Assembly (NCBI RefSeq): GCF_030296675.1
Contig: NZ_AP027736.1
Location: 744,001 to 808,000 of the forward strand
DNA from: Demequina sediminis
Lineage (GTDB): Bacteria > Actinomycetota > Actinomycetes > Actinomycetales > Demequinaceae
Direction: 5' to 3'
DNA length: 64,000 nt
This document shows positions 33,519 through 43,062 of this stretch, piece after piece. The first letter of the stretch is position 1, and each line of letters opens with the position of its first letter. The position numbers and the translations under genes were made by a program. The notes below the pieces were generated by a model. That model did no database searches and was not told where the DNA came from. It saw nothing but the letters and a program-made list of their open reading frames with translations.

Positions 33519-36500
33519 CTAGCGGTCGGCGCCGGCGAGCGCGGAATCGGCACCCGCCCACGGCGTGCCGAAGCGGTGCGCCGTGACCGCCACGGCCTGC
33601 TCCTTGAGGAACGGCAGCAGTTCGAGTTCCGGTGCACCCGTCACCGGCGCGTCGTACACGGCGAGGTCGACGCGCTGGGCGCACGCGGCGCCCACCGTCC
33701 TCACCCTGGACTCAAGCCCCCGGCACGAAGGCGGGCGACCAGGGCATCGTCGCTCTCGACGGTCACCGTGAGTCCCGCCGTCGCGAGCCGCGTGGAGAGC
33801 CCGGCGGGAGGCTCCGCCACGCACGACACCCCGCCCGCGCCGCCCGCGCGCAGGCGCGCGGCACACACGCGGAGGAGGTCATCCGTGTCACCGCAGTCCC
33901 AGCGAATCTCCGTCGCGGCGGGCACGTAGCGCAGCAGGTTGCGCTCCGCGGCCAGCCCGGAGAGATCGGTGGCGCAACCGAAGCGATCGCCCCAAGCGTG
34001 GGCGTCAGCGGCCGCCGCGGACACGACCCAGGGCGCGGCGCCCTCGAGGAGTCGCTCGACGGTGGGCTCGAGTGATGGCCGGTCCATGTGTGAGAACCCC
34101 GCCAGCGGGGACTCGTCGCGCTCCCAACCCGTGAGTGCCGCGACGTAGGACGGCCCGCCCGCCTTGGCGGAGGGACCGACGACCGAGGCCTTCCATCCTC
34201 CGAAGGGCTGGCGCTGCACGATCGCCCCGGTGATCCCGCGATTGACGTAGAGGTTGCCCGCCTCGACGCGCGACAGCCACCGCGCGATCTCGTGCGCGTC
34301 GAGGCTGTGCAGGCCGGCGGTGAGCCCATAGTCGACGCCGTTCTGCAACGCGATAGCGTCGTCGAGGGTGTCCGCGGTCATCAGGCCCAGCACCGGACCA
34401 AAGCACTCGGTCCGATGGAACCACGACCCCGGCGCGACCCCCACGCGCACGCCGGGGGTCCACTGCAGGCCGTCCGCATCGAGCCGCCGCGGCTCGACGA
34501 GCCAGCGCTCGCCCGGCTCGAGAGAGGTCAGCGCGCGTGCGAGCTTGCCGTGCGCCCGCTCGATGAGGGGACCCACCTGGGTCGACGGGTCGTGTGCGGT
34601 GCCCACCGTGAGCGACCTCACCGCGTCCTCGAGCTGGGCCAGGAAGCGCCGCGAACGGGCCACGGAGCCCACCACAATGGCGAGCGAGGCCGCGGAGCAC
34701 TTCTGTCCCGCGTGTCCGAAGGCCGACTGCACGACGTCCCGCACGGCCAGGTCGAGGTCGGCGCTCGGCGTGATGACGATCGCGTTCTTGCCGGAGGTCT
34801 CGGCGAAGAGGCGCACTCCCGGACGGAGCCGGTGGAAGAGCGCGGCGGTCTCGTGCGCACCCGTGAGAATCACCTGATCGACGCCCGGGGCGGTCAGTAG
34901 CGCCGCACCCACGCCCCGCTCGAGACCCGAGGCGTCGACGTGGGCGAGCCGCAACGCGTCCGAGGGCACGCCCGCGTCCCATAGGGTCTCCGCCAACACT
35001 GCGGCGCAGCGGGCGGATTGCTCCGCGGGCTTGAGGACGACGGCCGATCCGGCCGCGAGCGCGGCGAGCGTCGACCCCGCGGGAATCGCGACGGGGAAGT
35101 TCCATGGCGGGGTCACCACGGTCACCTCGCGCGGTACCGGTCGCGCGCCGCGCATGCGCGAAAGTGCCTCTCCCCTGATCGCGTAGTAGTGCGCGAAGTC
35201 GACCGCCTCCGACACCTCCGGATCCGCCTGGTCGAGCGTCTTGCCGGACTCGGCCATCATGACGGCGCACAGGTCGGCCCTGCGGGTCTCGAGTGCACGT
35301 CCCACGGCGTGCAGCACCGCTGCACGCTCGCCGGGATCCCTCGACCACCACCACGCTGCGCCTCGCCGCGTGGCGGCGACGGCCGCTCGTGCCTCGGCGG
35401 CGGTGGTGACGCGTGCGGTGGCCAGCGTGGCCTCTCCCGCATGGGAGTCGCGCGCGAGCGCGACGACGCGCCCGGCCCACTCGCGCCCCGCGGGCACCGA
35501 GGGGTCGGTGTCGGCGGCGTTGCGAAAGCCGCCCGTCCCTCCGGGCGACGCGGGCGGTGCCCCGGCCCCGGCATCGTTCCCACGAGCGCGGTGAGACGCG
35601 ACAGTGGGCACGGCCGCCGCGGCGAGCGAGCGCGTGAATCGCTCCTCTTCAAGGCGGAATGCCTCGTCCGGGTTGAGGCGCGCGAGGGAGGCGACGAAGT
35701 TCTGCGGACTCGCGACCTCCTCGAGCCGACGCACCAGGTAGGCGAGGGCCACGTCGAACTCGGCGGGATGCACCACAGGCGTGTAGAGGCGCACCGGACC
35801 GGCGTCCCTGGCCACCGCGGGCGCCACGGCATCGCCCATACCGAGCAGCATCTCGACGTCGCACAGGTCGCTCACGCCCCGCTCGCGCGCGGTGAGCACG
35901 GCGTGCGCGAGGTCGAACAGGTTGTGCCCCGCAATCCCGATCCGCACCGCGGCGGTGCGTTCGGGTGTGAGGGCATAGTCGAGCACGCGCAGGTAGTGCG
36001 CGTCCGTCTCCTCCTTGGAGTGCCACGTCGCGAGCGGCCAGCCGTGGAGCTCGGCGTCGACCCGCTCCATGGACAGGTTGGCGCCCTTGACCACGCGGAC
36101 CTTGATCGGGGCGCCTCCCCGTGAGACGCGTCGCGCGGCCCACTCCTGCAGTCGAACCATGGCCCCGAGCGCGTCCGGCAGATACGCCTGCACCACGACG
36201 CCCGCGGTGAGTCGCTCCAGGCCCGGCCGGTCGAGGAGGCGCATGAAGACCGCGAGCGTCACGTCGAGGTCGCGGTACTCCTCCATATCGAGATTGACGA
36301 AAGCGTCGCCCTTGAGTGCGGCGTCCTCGAAGAGGGGCGCGAGCCGCTCCGTGACCGCATCGACGGTCGCGTCGAACGCCCACGGCGAGTGCGGCGCGAC
36401 CGCGGCGGACACCTTGATCGAGACGTAGTCGACGTCCTCGCGCGCGAGCAGTGCCCTCGTGCGCTCGAGGCGCCTGTCCGCCTCACGAGCGCCCATGACC

Positions 36501-36955
36501 GCCTCGCCGAGCAGGTTGAGGTTGAGCCGCGTGCCGTCCGCGCGCAGCCGCCCGATCGCGCGTCCCAGTCGGGCATCCGTCGCGTCGATCACGAGGTGAC
36601 CGACCAGGGCGCGCACCACGCGCCTGCACGCGCGGATCACCGTGCGCGGTGCGAGCCTCGACACGGGGGCTCCGACCCGCATCCCCCATCGCAGCGGCCA
36701 CGGCACCGCGCCCGGCGTGCGCGTCGCGAGCGCGCGCAGGGACCGCGCGGCGGCGACGGCGTCCTCGGGGCGCACCACGGTGTCGACGAAGGCGGTGAGG
36801 AAGGGCAACCCGCTCGGGTCGCGCAGCATTCTCTCGAGGAGGCGCGAAGGACCACTCACGCGCGCGGAGGACGCGGCCTCGAGCCACGTCCTCACCAGCG
36901 CGGAGACGTCCTCCGCGGTATGCGTGGACGGGGGCGTACGGCGTGCGGTCGTCAT
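33519..36955 (-). CDS. putA: Bifunctional proline dehydrogenase / delta-1-pyrroline-5-carboxylate dehydrogenase PutA (frameshifted as read)
   Basis: Oxidises proline to glutamate in two steps. The proline dehydrogenase half (about residues 80-450) contains LNLNLLGEAVMGAREA, YVSIKVSA, VNLDMEEYRD and VRVVKGANLSMERVDAE; the aldehyde dehydrogenase half shows VTPPWNFPVAIPAGS, the catalytic-Cys region FGHAGQKCSAASLAIV, and TECFGPVLGLM. The C-terminal tail SRVRTVGAACAQRVDLAVYD to TAHRFGTPWAG is in a second frame; a sixth C in CCCCC 33717-33721 joins the two, giving about 1145 residues. GGGAGAGGAGCACC precedes ATG 36955. A LysR gene is divergent. Confidence 0.92.
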
Positions 36956-36998
36956 GGTGCTCCTCTCCCCTGGGCCCAGTCTGAGTCGGCGTTTGATG

Positions 36999-37042
36999 AA
37001 GCACCAGCAAGCAGTTCTCACGCTCAACCATTAGTGGTGCTT
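36999..37042. promoter_or_regulatory. Interrupted inverted repeat between putA and lysR
   Basis: AAGCACCA (36999-37006) and TGGTGCTT (37035-37042) are perfect inverted arms, centres 36 bases apart. The right arm ends on the first base of the LysR -10 hexamer. This is a plausible LysR-type control site for both genes. Confidence 0.45.
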
Positions 37043-37047
37043 ACGAT
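37042..37047 (+). promoter_or_regulatory. -10 hexamer for leaderless lysR gene
   Basis: TACGAT lies 6 bases before the ATG at 37054, with no Shine-Dalgarno sequence. Confidence 0.5.
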
Positions 37048-37053
37048 GGGACG

Positions 37054-37956
37054 ATGCTGGATCTCGCGAGGCTCGTGGCGCTGCGGGAGCTTGCGCTGCG
37101 CGGCACGATCGCGGCCGCCGCCGAGGCCATGGGCTATACGCCGTCCGCGGTGTCCCAGCAGATCGCGGCTCTCGAACGCGACGCGGGCGTGGCGCTCACG
37201 TCTCGGTCGGGGCGGCGGCTGGTGCTGACACCGGCGGGACAGCGGCTCGTCACGCGAACCCACGCGCTCCTCGACGCCATCGAGGCGGCCGAGTCCGAGC
37301 TGCGCGACGCAGGACCCGAACCGACGGGCACCGTGCGGCTCGCGGTCTTCCAGTCGGCGGCGCTCACGCTGGTCGCAGGGACGATGCTCCGGCTGAGGGC
37401 CTCGCACCCCGCCCTGCGGGTGACGGTCACCCAAACGGAGCCCGGCGCGGCCCTCGCGGACGTGTGGGCCCGCGAGTTCGACCTGGTGGTCGCGGAGGAG
37501 TATCCCCACCACGCGGCGCCGCACTACCCGGGGGTGGTGAGGCGGCCGCTCGTGAGCGACGAGCTCCGCCTCGCGGTGGGCGGCGAGTGGGTCGACATTG
37601 ACGCGATCGCGCAGCTCGCCGCCGCGCCGTGGGTCATGGAGCCGCCGGGGACCGCCACGCGTCACTTCGCCGAGCAGACGTGTCGGCTCGCGGGCTTCGA
37701 GCCCGAGGTGCGGTTCTCGACGTCGGACCTGCAGGCTCACCTCATGCTCGTCGAACGTGGACTGGCGGTCGCGATCCTGCCCGGACTCATGGCGGGTCGC
37801 GCGTCACCCGCAGTGCGGTTGGTCCCGCTTCAGGGCCGCCCCCGCCGCACGGTGTTCAGCGCGATGCGCGCGTCGTCACTCGTCGACCCCGCGGTCGACG
37901 CCGTGCGTGCCGCCCTCGAGGCGGAGGCCAGGGAGTCCGGACCCGGCCGAGGCTGA
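37054..37956 (+). CDS. LysR-family regulator, probably of putA
   Basis: Regulator of 300 residues with the N-terminal winged helix (LVALRELALRGTIAAAAEAM, YTPSAVSQQIAALERDAG) and a periplasmic-binding-like effector domain (about 90-290). Divergent position and an inverted repeat in the 98-base gap suggest control of proline catabolism, but the effector is unknown. Its last about 27 codons overlap the end of the convergent EI24-domain gene on the other strand. Confidence 0.9.
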   Translation: MLDLARLVALRELALRGTIAAAAEAMGYTPSAVSQQIAALERDAGVALTSRSGRRLVLTPAGQRLVTRTHALLDAIEAAESELRDAGPEPTGTVRLAVFQSAALTLVAGTMLRLRASHPALRVTVTQTEPGAALADVWAREFDLVVAEEYPHHAAPHYPGVVRRPLVSDELRLAVGGEWVDIDAIAQLAAAPWVMEPPGTATRHFAEQTCRLAGFEPEVRFSTSDLQAHLMLVERGLAVAILPGLMAGRASPAVRLVPLQGRPRRTVFSAMRASSLVDPAVDAVRAALEAEARESGPGRG

Positions 37957-38712
37957 GGGTGAGGTGACCTGCCGCGCGAGCATCGTCGCCCCCACCATCG
38001 CCGCGGGCATCGCCACCACGGCGCCCAACGGCAGCAGGAAGGTCAGGAAAACGCAGGCTCCGAACACCACGGTCCGGGTCCTGAGGGGACGCAGCGCCGC
38101 GATGCGCTCGTGCCGCGACACGATCCCGCGCCGCGCCAAGGGATACGCGGTGAGCTCGATCGCGAGCAGGCGCCCTCCTACGAGCGCTCCGAGCACGAAC
38201 GCGGTCGGCGAGCCGACGACGGGCACCAGCCCCACCGCGAGAAGTCCGAGAGACACGCCGATCGAGATCGCGACCGTCACCACCGACTCCCCCGCTCCCC
38301 TCACGAGCGCGCGGTGCCACGGCTCCTCGGGCGCGGGGTGCTCGAGACCTCCCAGGCTGTCGTCGACGCGGCGGGAGATCGCCTCGAAGAACGGCTGACC
38401 GATCGCGAGCGTGACCGTCGCGAAGAGTGCGACTGACACGAGCGTGGAGGCCGCGAGGACCGCGATCGCCGCCGTCGCCGCGACGACGTCCGCAAGCGTG
38501 CCGCCGTCCACGCCCACGCCCGACGCGATCGCGCGGCCGATCTCCCCCACGTTGATGAGCAGCACGCCCAACAGCACCCCGACGATCACGGCCGTGACGA
38601 TCGACGGCACCGCACCCATCACGAGCAGGCGCGGCGTGCGCACCCACGCCCTGGCGCCGGAAAAGGCGAGAGTGATGCCCGCGCGGGTCTCGGTCAGGAC
38701 ACGTGCGGCCAT
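37876..38712 (-). CDS. EI24/CysZ-domain membrane protein
   Basis: Membrane protein of 278 residues with four or more hydrophobic segments (LVMGAVPSIVTAVIVGVLLG, ASTLVSVALFATVTLAIGQP, GLVPVVGSPTAFVLGALVGG, ACVFLTFLLPLGAVVAMPAA). It fits the EI24/CysZ family, whose enterobacterial member takes up sulfate. The function here is not established, as no cysteine genes are nearby. The C-terminal tail overlaps the lysR gene by 81 bases in antisense. Confidence 0.8.
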   Translation of the reverse strand: MAARVLTETRAGITLAFSGARAWVRTPRLLVMGAVPSIVTAVIVGVLLGVLLINVGEIGRAIASGVGVDGGTLADVVAATAAIAVLAASTLVSVALFATVTLAIGQPFFEAISRRVDDSLGGLEHPAPEEPWHRALVRGAGESVVTVAISIGVSLGLLAVGLVPVVGSPTAFVLGALVGGRLLAIELTAYPLARRGIVSRHERIAALRPLRTRTVVFGACVFLTFLLPLGAVVAMPAAMVGATMLARQVTSPSASAGSGLPGLRLEGGTHGVDRGVDE

Positions 38713-38776
38713 GGCGCAGACTCTAGCTCTCGCGGCACTACAGTGGCGCGCGTTGCCCTCACCGACGGGAGCCCTC

Positions 38777-40189
38777 ATGCATGATCTGATCCTGCGCCAC
38801 GCGCGCGTGCACGCGGACGCGGGGCCGGTCGAGATTGCGATCGCCGACGGGGTGATCGTTGCGGTCGGCGAGAACGTGGGACCCGGCCGTGAACAGATCG
38901 ATCTCGACGGGCGCGCGGTCATCCCCGGGCTGTGGGACGCCCACGTGCACTTCTCGCAATGGGCGCGCACGCGCACGCGCCTCGACGTGTCCGCGGCGGA
39001 GTCCGTGGCGCATGCGGCGGCGCTCGTGCGCGCCGTGCCGCACGACGGCCTCGTGGTCGGTTTCGGCTTTCGGTGGGCGACGTGGCCGGAGCCGCCCACG
39101 GCCAAGGCGCTGGATGCGGCGCGGGCCGCCCCCACGGTGCTGGTGAGCGGCGACCTTCACACGACGTGGGTCAACACCGCAGCGGCGCGCGAGTTGGGGA
39201 GCCGTCCGGGACTCCTGCGCGAGGACGAGGCCTTCGCGGCGCAGCGTGCGCTCGACACCTCGCCGGTGCCGCCTCCCGTGATCGCCGATGCCGTCCGCGC
39301 GGCCTCCGCGCGAGGCGTCGTGGGAATCGTCGACCTCGAGCTCGCCGACAACGTCGAGTCGTGGGCGGCTCGCATCGCGTCCGGCGTCGACGGTCTGCGG
39401 GTCATCGCCGGCTTCTACGAGGACCTGCTCGACGCCCGCGTCGAGGCGGCCGCTCGCACGGGCGATGCGGTCGAGGGCTGTCGCGGCCTGCTCCGCCACG
39501 GCCCCCTCAAGGTCATCACGGACGGCTCGCTCAATACCCGCACCGCGCACTGCGTGCGGCCCTACGGCGGCGGCGGGGTCGGGGTGCAGAACGTCGACGC
39601 CACCCGCCTCCGCGCGCTCATGGCGCGCGCCCACGCGGCCGGCATCGAGTCGGCGATCCACGCCATTGGCGACCGCGCCAACTCCATCGCGCTGGACGCC
39701 TTCGAGTTCACGGGGGCACGCGGCAGCATCGAGCACGCTCAGCTGCTCGAGGACGCGGACGTCGCGCGATTTGCACGGCTGGGCGTCACGGCGAGCGTGC
39801 AGCCTGAACACGCCCTCGACGACCGCGACGTCGCCGATGACCTGTGGCCCGACCGCACCCATCGGGCCTTCGCGTTGCGGTCGCTACGTGACGCCGGGGC
39901 CCGCATCGTGCTCGGGTCGGACGCCCCCGTCGCGCCGCTCGATCCGTGGATCGCGATCTCGGCGGCCGTGTCGCGCGCACGGGACGGTCGCGCCGCGTGG
40001 CATCCCGAGCAGCGCATCGGCGTCGACGAGGCCCTCGGGATGAGCACGCGAACGTCTCTCGTTCCCGGCCAGCCCGCCGACATCGTCGCGCTGGACGCGT
40101 CCCTTGGGGACACGGATCCGCTGGCGCTGCGCACGCAGGCGGTCGCGTTGACCATGGTGGGCGGGCGTGTGACTCACGACGCGCGATAG
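38777..40189 (+). CDS. Amidohydrolase, YtcJ/exoenzyme-regulatory AepA type
   Basis: Metal-dependent hydrolase of the amidohydrolase-3 family, 470 residues. It has the N-terminal metal site GLWDAHVHFSQW, HGPLKVITDGSLNTRT, IESAIHAIGDRAN, SIEHAQLLEDADV and the Asp-containing VLGSDAPVAPLDPW. The substrate is probably an amide or related ring compound, not identifiable from sequence. ATG 38777 has GGGAG upstream and places the MHDLILRHARVH start as in homologues. A perfect hairpin follows the stop. Confidence 0.88.
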   Translation: MHDLILRHARVHADAGPVEIAIADGVIVAVGENVGPGREQIDLDGRAVIPGLWDAHVHFSQWARTRTRLDVSAAESVAHAAALVRAVPHDGLVVGFGFRWATWPEPPTAKALDAARAAPTVLVSGDLHTTWVNTAAARELGSRPGLLREDEAFAAQRALDTSPVPPPVIADAVRAASARGVVGIVDLELADNVESWAARIASGVDGLRVIAGFYEDLLDARVEAAARTGDAVEGCRGLLRHGPLKVITDGSLNTRTAHCVRPYGGGGVGVQNVDATRLRALMARAHAAGIESAIHAIGDRANSIALDAFEFTGARGSIEHAQLLEDADVARFARLGVTASVQPEHALDDRDVADDLWPDRTHRAFALRSLRDAGARIVLGSDAPVAPLDPWIAISAAVSRARDGRAAWHPEQRIGVDEALGMSTRTSLVPGQPADIVALDASLGDTDPLALRTQAVALTMVGGRVTHDAR

Positions 40190-40208
40190 GCCGCGCGAAC
40201 GCGCGGCC
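40189..40208. terminator. Hairpin between convergent amidohydrolase and osmC genes
   Basis: GGCCGCGC-GAAC-GCGCGGCC is a perfect 8-base stem with a tetraloop, starting at the amidohydrolase stop. It lacks a T-run on either strand, so it would work as a stabilising or Rho-assisted terminator at most. Confidence 0.5.
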
Positions 40209-40238
40209 CTCGCGCGCCGCACCCGCGGCGGGAGGGCC

Positions 40239-40667
40239 CTACTCGACCAGGGTCGCCCCGGCCAGCGTGATCGTGATTCCCGCCAACGCCTGCGACACGG
40301 GGCAGCCCTCCTTGGCCTCGTGCGCGAACCGCGCGAAGGCATCCTGGTCGAGGCCAGGGACCTTGCCCCGCACGTGGAGCTCGCTCTCCGTGACGCCGGT
40401 CCCCGGCACGAACGAGACGCGCGCGTCGACGAACAGCTCCGCCGGCGGCGTGCCGTTGCCCTCGAGCGCGTGCGAGAGCGCCATCGAGAAGCACGCCGAG
40501 TGAGCGGCAGCGAGCAACTCCTCCGGCGTGGTCGTGGACTCCGAGCCCTCGGAGCGCGCCTTCCAGTTGACCGCGAACTCGCCGGTGCCCGAGGCAAGCG
40601 CCACGCGACCCGATCCGTCCGAAAGCCCGCCGTTCCACGTGGCCTGTGCCTCGCTCGTGACTGCCAT
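40239..40667 (-). CDS. OsmC/Ohr-family peroxiredoxin
   Basis: Thiol peroxidase of 142 residues reducing organic hydroperoxides. Both catalytic cysteines are present: AAHSACFSMALSHALE near residue 55 and EAKEGCPVSQALAGI near residue 118. The start MAVTSEAQATWNGGLSDGSG is of the OsmC subtype. GGGGAGGCACC precedes the ATG. No OhrR-type regulator is adjacent. Confidence 0.93.
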   Translation of the reverse strand: MAVTSEAQATWNGGLSDGSGRVALASGTGEFAVNWKARSEGSESTTTPEELLAAAHSACFSMALSHALEGNGTPPAELFVDARVSFVPGTGVTESELHVRGKVPGLDQDAFARFAHEAKEGCPVSQALAGITITLAGATLVE

Positions 40668-40761
40668 GGTGCCTCCCCGCACTCGTTGGTCCCTCCTCTC
40701 TAGCATCCCCGACCGCGTCGCACCACCCGACCGCCGCGTTTCAGGCATGCTCAACCATGGC

Positions 40762-41274
40762 TCAGCCTTGTGTCACGCCGGAACTCGCCGTGGCGTCCAC
40801 GCGCGTCCGCGCGGGCATCACGCAGGAGTTCTCGCGGCGCACGCGGGCCACGAATGCCCACGCGAGCAGCACGACGGCGCCGCCCGCGAGATAGGGCTGG
40901 AGGGGCTCGAAGAACTGGATCGCACCGGTGTAGCCCAGGGCGAGCAGCACGAGCTTGTTGCACACGGGGCATCCCACCGCGAAGAACGTGACGAATGCGC
41001 CGGCCATGCCCAGTCGCCCGTCCCTGCGCACGCGCGCCTCCTCGGGGGTCGCGACGTACGTGGCCGTGAGCAGCCCCGAGAGCACGGCGGAGAGCGCAAG
41101 GGCCCAGTAGGACCACGCGGTCGGCGGGATCTCACGACCGAAGACCGGCGTGGGGATCAGCGCCGTCGGGATCGCGATCGCGAGGTAGGTGGCTACGGCG
41201 GTGGCGGCGGCCACGATCCATCGGCGCACCGGCCACGCGCGGAGGGAGGCGGCGACAGAGGAGGGAGCGTCCAT
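40762..41274 (-). CDS. Membrane protein with GCPVCN motif under a CsoR-type operator
   Basis: Protein of 170 residues with four hydrophobic segments (WIVAAATAVATYLAIAIPTA, WALALSAVLSGLLTATYV, GAFVTFFAVGCPVCNKLVLL, YLAGGAVVLLAWAFVARV). The C-x2-C pair inside the third segment could bind copper or form a disulfide. A perfect CsoR-like palindrome lies 10-25 bases upstream, so copper-induced expression is likely. No named family is assigned with confidence. Confidence 0.75.
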   Translation of the reverse strand: MDAPSSVAASLRAWPVRRWIVAAATAVATYLAIAIPTALIPTPVFGREIPPTAWSYWALALSAVLSGLLTATYVATPEEARVRRDGRLGMAGAFVTFFAVGCPVCNKLVLLALGYTGAIQFFEPLQPYLAGGAVVLLAWAFVARVRRENSCVMPARTRVDATASSGVTQG

Positions 41275-41283
41275 CGCGCCACT

Positions 41284-41299
41284 ATACCCGGAGGGGTAT
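41284..41299. promoter_or_regulatory. CsoR-type copper operator
   Basis: ATACCC-GGAG-GGGTAT is a perfect 6-base inverted repeat with a 4-base spacer, matching CsoR sites (TACCC...GGGTA). It ends on the last base of the HAD-gene stop codon, so the promoter of the downstream membrane protein lies at the HAD 3' end. No csoR gene is in the window. Confidence 0.7.
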
Positions 41300-42147
41300 T
41301 ACAAGAGTGGGTGGTCGAGCAGTCTGCGCAGCGTCACGATCACGCCCGACTGGTCGTTCGACGGCGCGAGATAGCGCGCGCGGTCGGCCACTTCCGGATG
41401 GGCGTTGGCCATCGCGAAGGACAGCTCCGAGGCGTCCAGCATCTCGAGGTCGTTGAGGTAGTCACCAAAGACGACCGTCTGCGCCGGCGTCACGCCGAGC
41501 GCCTCCTGCAGCCGCCTCACCGCGACCCCCTTGTCGACGCCCGCGCCCATGATGTCGATCCAGTGGCGGTCGGACACGACCATCTTGAGGTCGCCGTCGA
41601 AGCGCGCCAGCACGGGCGCCGTGTCGTGCGCGGCATCCCCGAAGTCGTACACCGCGACCTTGAGGAAGTCGTCGTCGACCGCCGTGAGGTCCTCGACGAT
41701 CTCGAGCGCCGCGTAGTAGGGCGTGCAGCGGGACACGAAGGCCTCATCGGTGCGCTCGACGTAGGCCGCGCGCTTGCCGCACACGACCGCGCCCACGTCG
41801 TATCCCGCGCCGGCGTGGCGGCGCACCGCCGCGACCACCTCGCGCACGGCATCGGCCGGCAGCGTCGACGACGACACCTCGACTCCCCCGCGGGTCACGT
41901 AGGAACCGTTCTCCGCGATCACCACGAGGTCCTCGCCGAGCCTGTCGAACTGTCGCGCGAGCGTCGCATGCTGGCGCCCCGAGGCCGGGGCGAACACGAT
42001 TCCGCGCTCGCGCATGTGATCGACCAGCGGCCACAGGGCATCCGGGATCCGCTTCGCCGCATCGAGCAGCGTGCCGTCCATGTCGCACACCACGAGGCGG
42101 ATGTCGTGGGGGCCCTCGGGCACGTGGAACGAGTCGGGGTGGAGCAT
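41299..42147 (-). CDS. Cof-type HAD phosphatase
   Basis: Haloacid-dehalogenase hydrolase of 282 residues, Cof/type IIB, dephosphorylating small metabolites. Motifs: DMDGTLLDAAKRIP (nucleophile Asp), FAPASGRQHATLARQ (motif II), DKGVAVRRLQEALGV (motif III Lys) and VFGDYLNDLEML (motif IV). GGAGGGCAG precedes the ATG. The stop codon touches the CsoR-type operator of the downstream gene. Confidence 0.93.
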   Translation of the reverse strand: MLHPDSFHVPEGPHDIRLVVCDMDGTLLDAAKRIPDALWPLVDHMRERGIVFAPASGRQHATLARQFDRLGEDLVVIAENGSYVTRGGVEVSSSTLPADAVREVVAAVRRHAGAGYDVGAVVCGKRAAYVERTDEAFVSRCTPYYAALEIVEDLTAVDDDFLKVAVYDFGDAAHDTAPVLARFDGDLKMVVSDRHWIDIMGAGVDKGVAVRRLQEALGVTPAQTVVFGDYLNDLEMLDASELSFAMANAHPEVADRARYLAPSNDQSGVIVTLRRLLDHPLL

Positions 42148-42258
42148 CTGCCCTCCAGGGTCGTGGCTCGCACCAGCCTAGCCGTGGCGGAACCCGCCCG
42201 GCCGACACGCTAGATTCGCCGCAGGGGCTCGGCGCCCCTGGGATGGGGGTGACGGCCA

Positions 42259-42996
42259 ATGGTGGCATTTTCCGAGACGGCGAGCGTCGACACTCCGGTG
42301 ATCGGCGTGACGTCCTACGTCGAGCGGTCGCGCACGGGCATCTGGGATCAGGAGGCAGTGTGGCTTCCCGACGCCTACGTCGCGCCCGTGCGCGCGGCGG
42401 GTGCCGTGACCGTGGTGCTGCCCGAGCAGGACCCGAGCCTCGCGGCCGCGGCGCTGTCGCGTGTCGATGGGCTCTACCTGACGGGCGGCTACGACGTCGA
42501 TCCGGCCGCATACGGGGCCGCGCCCCACGAGCGCTGCGACGAGCCGCGACCCGCACGTGACGCGTGGGAGATCGCGCTCGTCAAGGAGGCCTCCGCCCTC
42601 GGTATCCCCGTCCTCGGCGTGTGCAGGGGTGCGCAACTCCTCAACGTCGCCCGCGGAGGCACGCTCCACCAGCACGTGCCCGATGTCGTGGGACACGACG
42701 ACTACCAGCGCGGAGACGCGGTGTTCCGACACCTGGGTGTGAGCGTCCTGCCCGACACGCTGCTCGCGACCGTCCACCCTCTCGAACGCGACGTGCCGAT
42801 GTACCACCATCAGGCGATCGACCGTCTCGGGGAGGGACTGGTGGTGTCGGCGCGCAGCGTGCACGGACTCATCGAGGCGATCGAGGATCCTGAGCAGGTC
42901 TTCTGCCTCGCGGTGCAGTGGCATCCCGAGCACGACGACCTCACGTCCCTGTGGGAGGGCTTCGTGGCCGCCGCACGCATGAGGGTCGGCCGGTAG
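42259..42996 (+). CDS. Class I glutamine amidotransferase-like hydrolase (PuuD type)
   Basis: Member of the gamma-glutamyl-GABA hydrolase family (C26), 245 residues. The nucleophile is in LGVCRGAQLLNVARGGTL and the His-Glu pair in AVQWHPEHDD; LYLTGGYDVDPAAYG is typical. It may cleave gamma-glutamyl amides from polyamine or amine catabolism, but no puu genes are nearby. A GATTCG/GGGG-rich leader precedes the ATG without a clear ribosome site. Confidence 0.9.
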   Translation: MVAFSETASVDTPVIGVTSYVERSRTGIWDQEAVWLPDAYVAPVRAAGAVTVVLPEQDPSLAAAALSRVDGLYLTGGYDVDPAAYGAAPHERCDEPRPARDAWEIALVKEASALGIPVLGVCRGAQLLNVARGGTLHQHVPDVVGHDDYQRGDAVFRHLGVSVLPDTLLATVHPLERDVPMYHHQAIDRLGEGLVVSARSVHGLIEAIEDPEQVFCLAVQWHPEHDDLTSLWEGFVAAARMRVGR

Positions 42997-43062
42997 CGAC
43001 ACGGCTGGTGGCGCCGCGCGACGATGCGGCTCCACCGTGAGCCCGACGACGCGACCGCCTAC

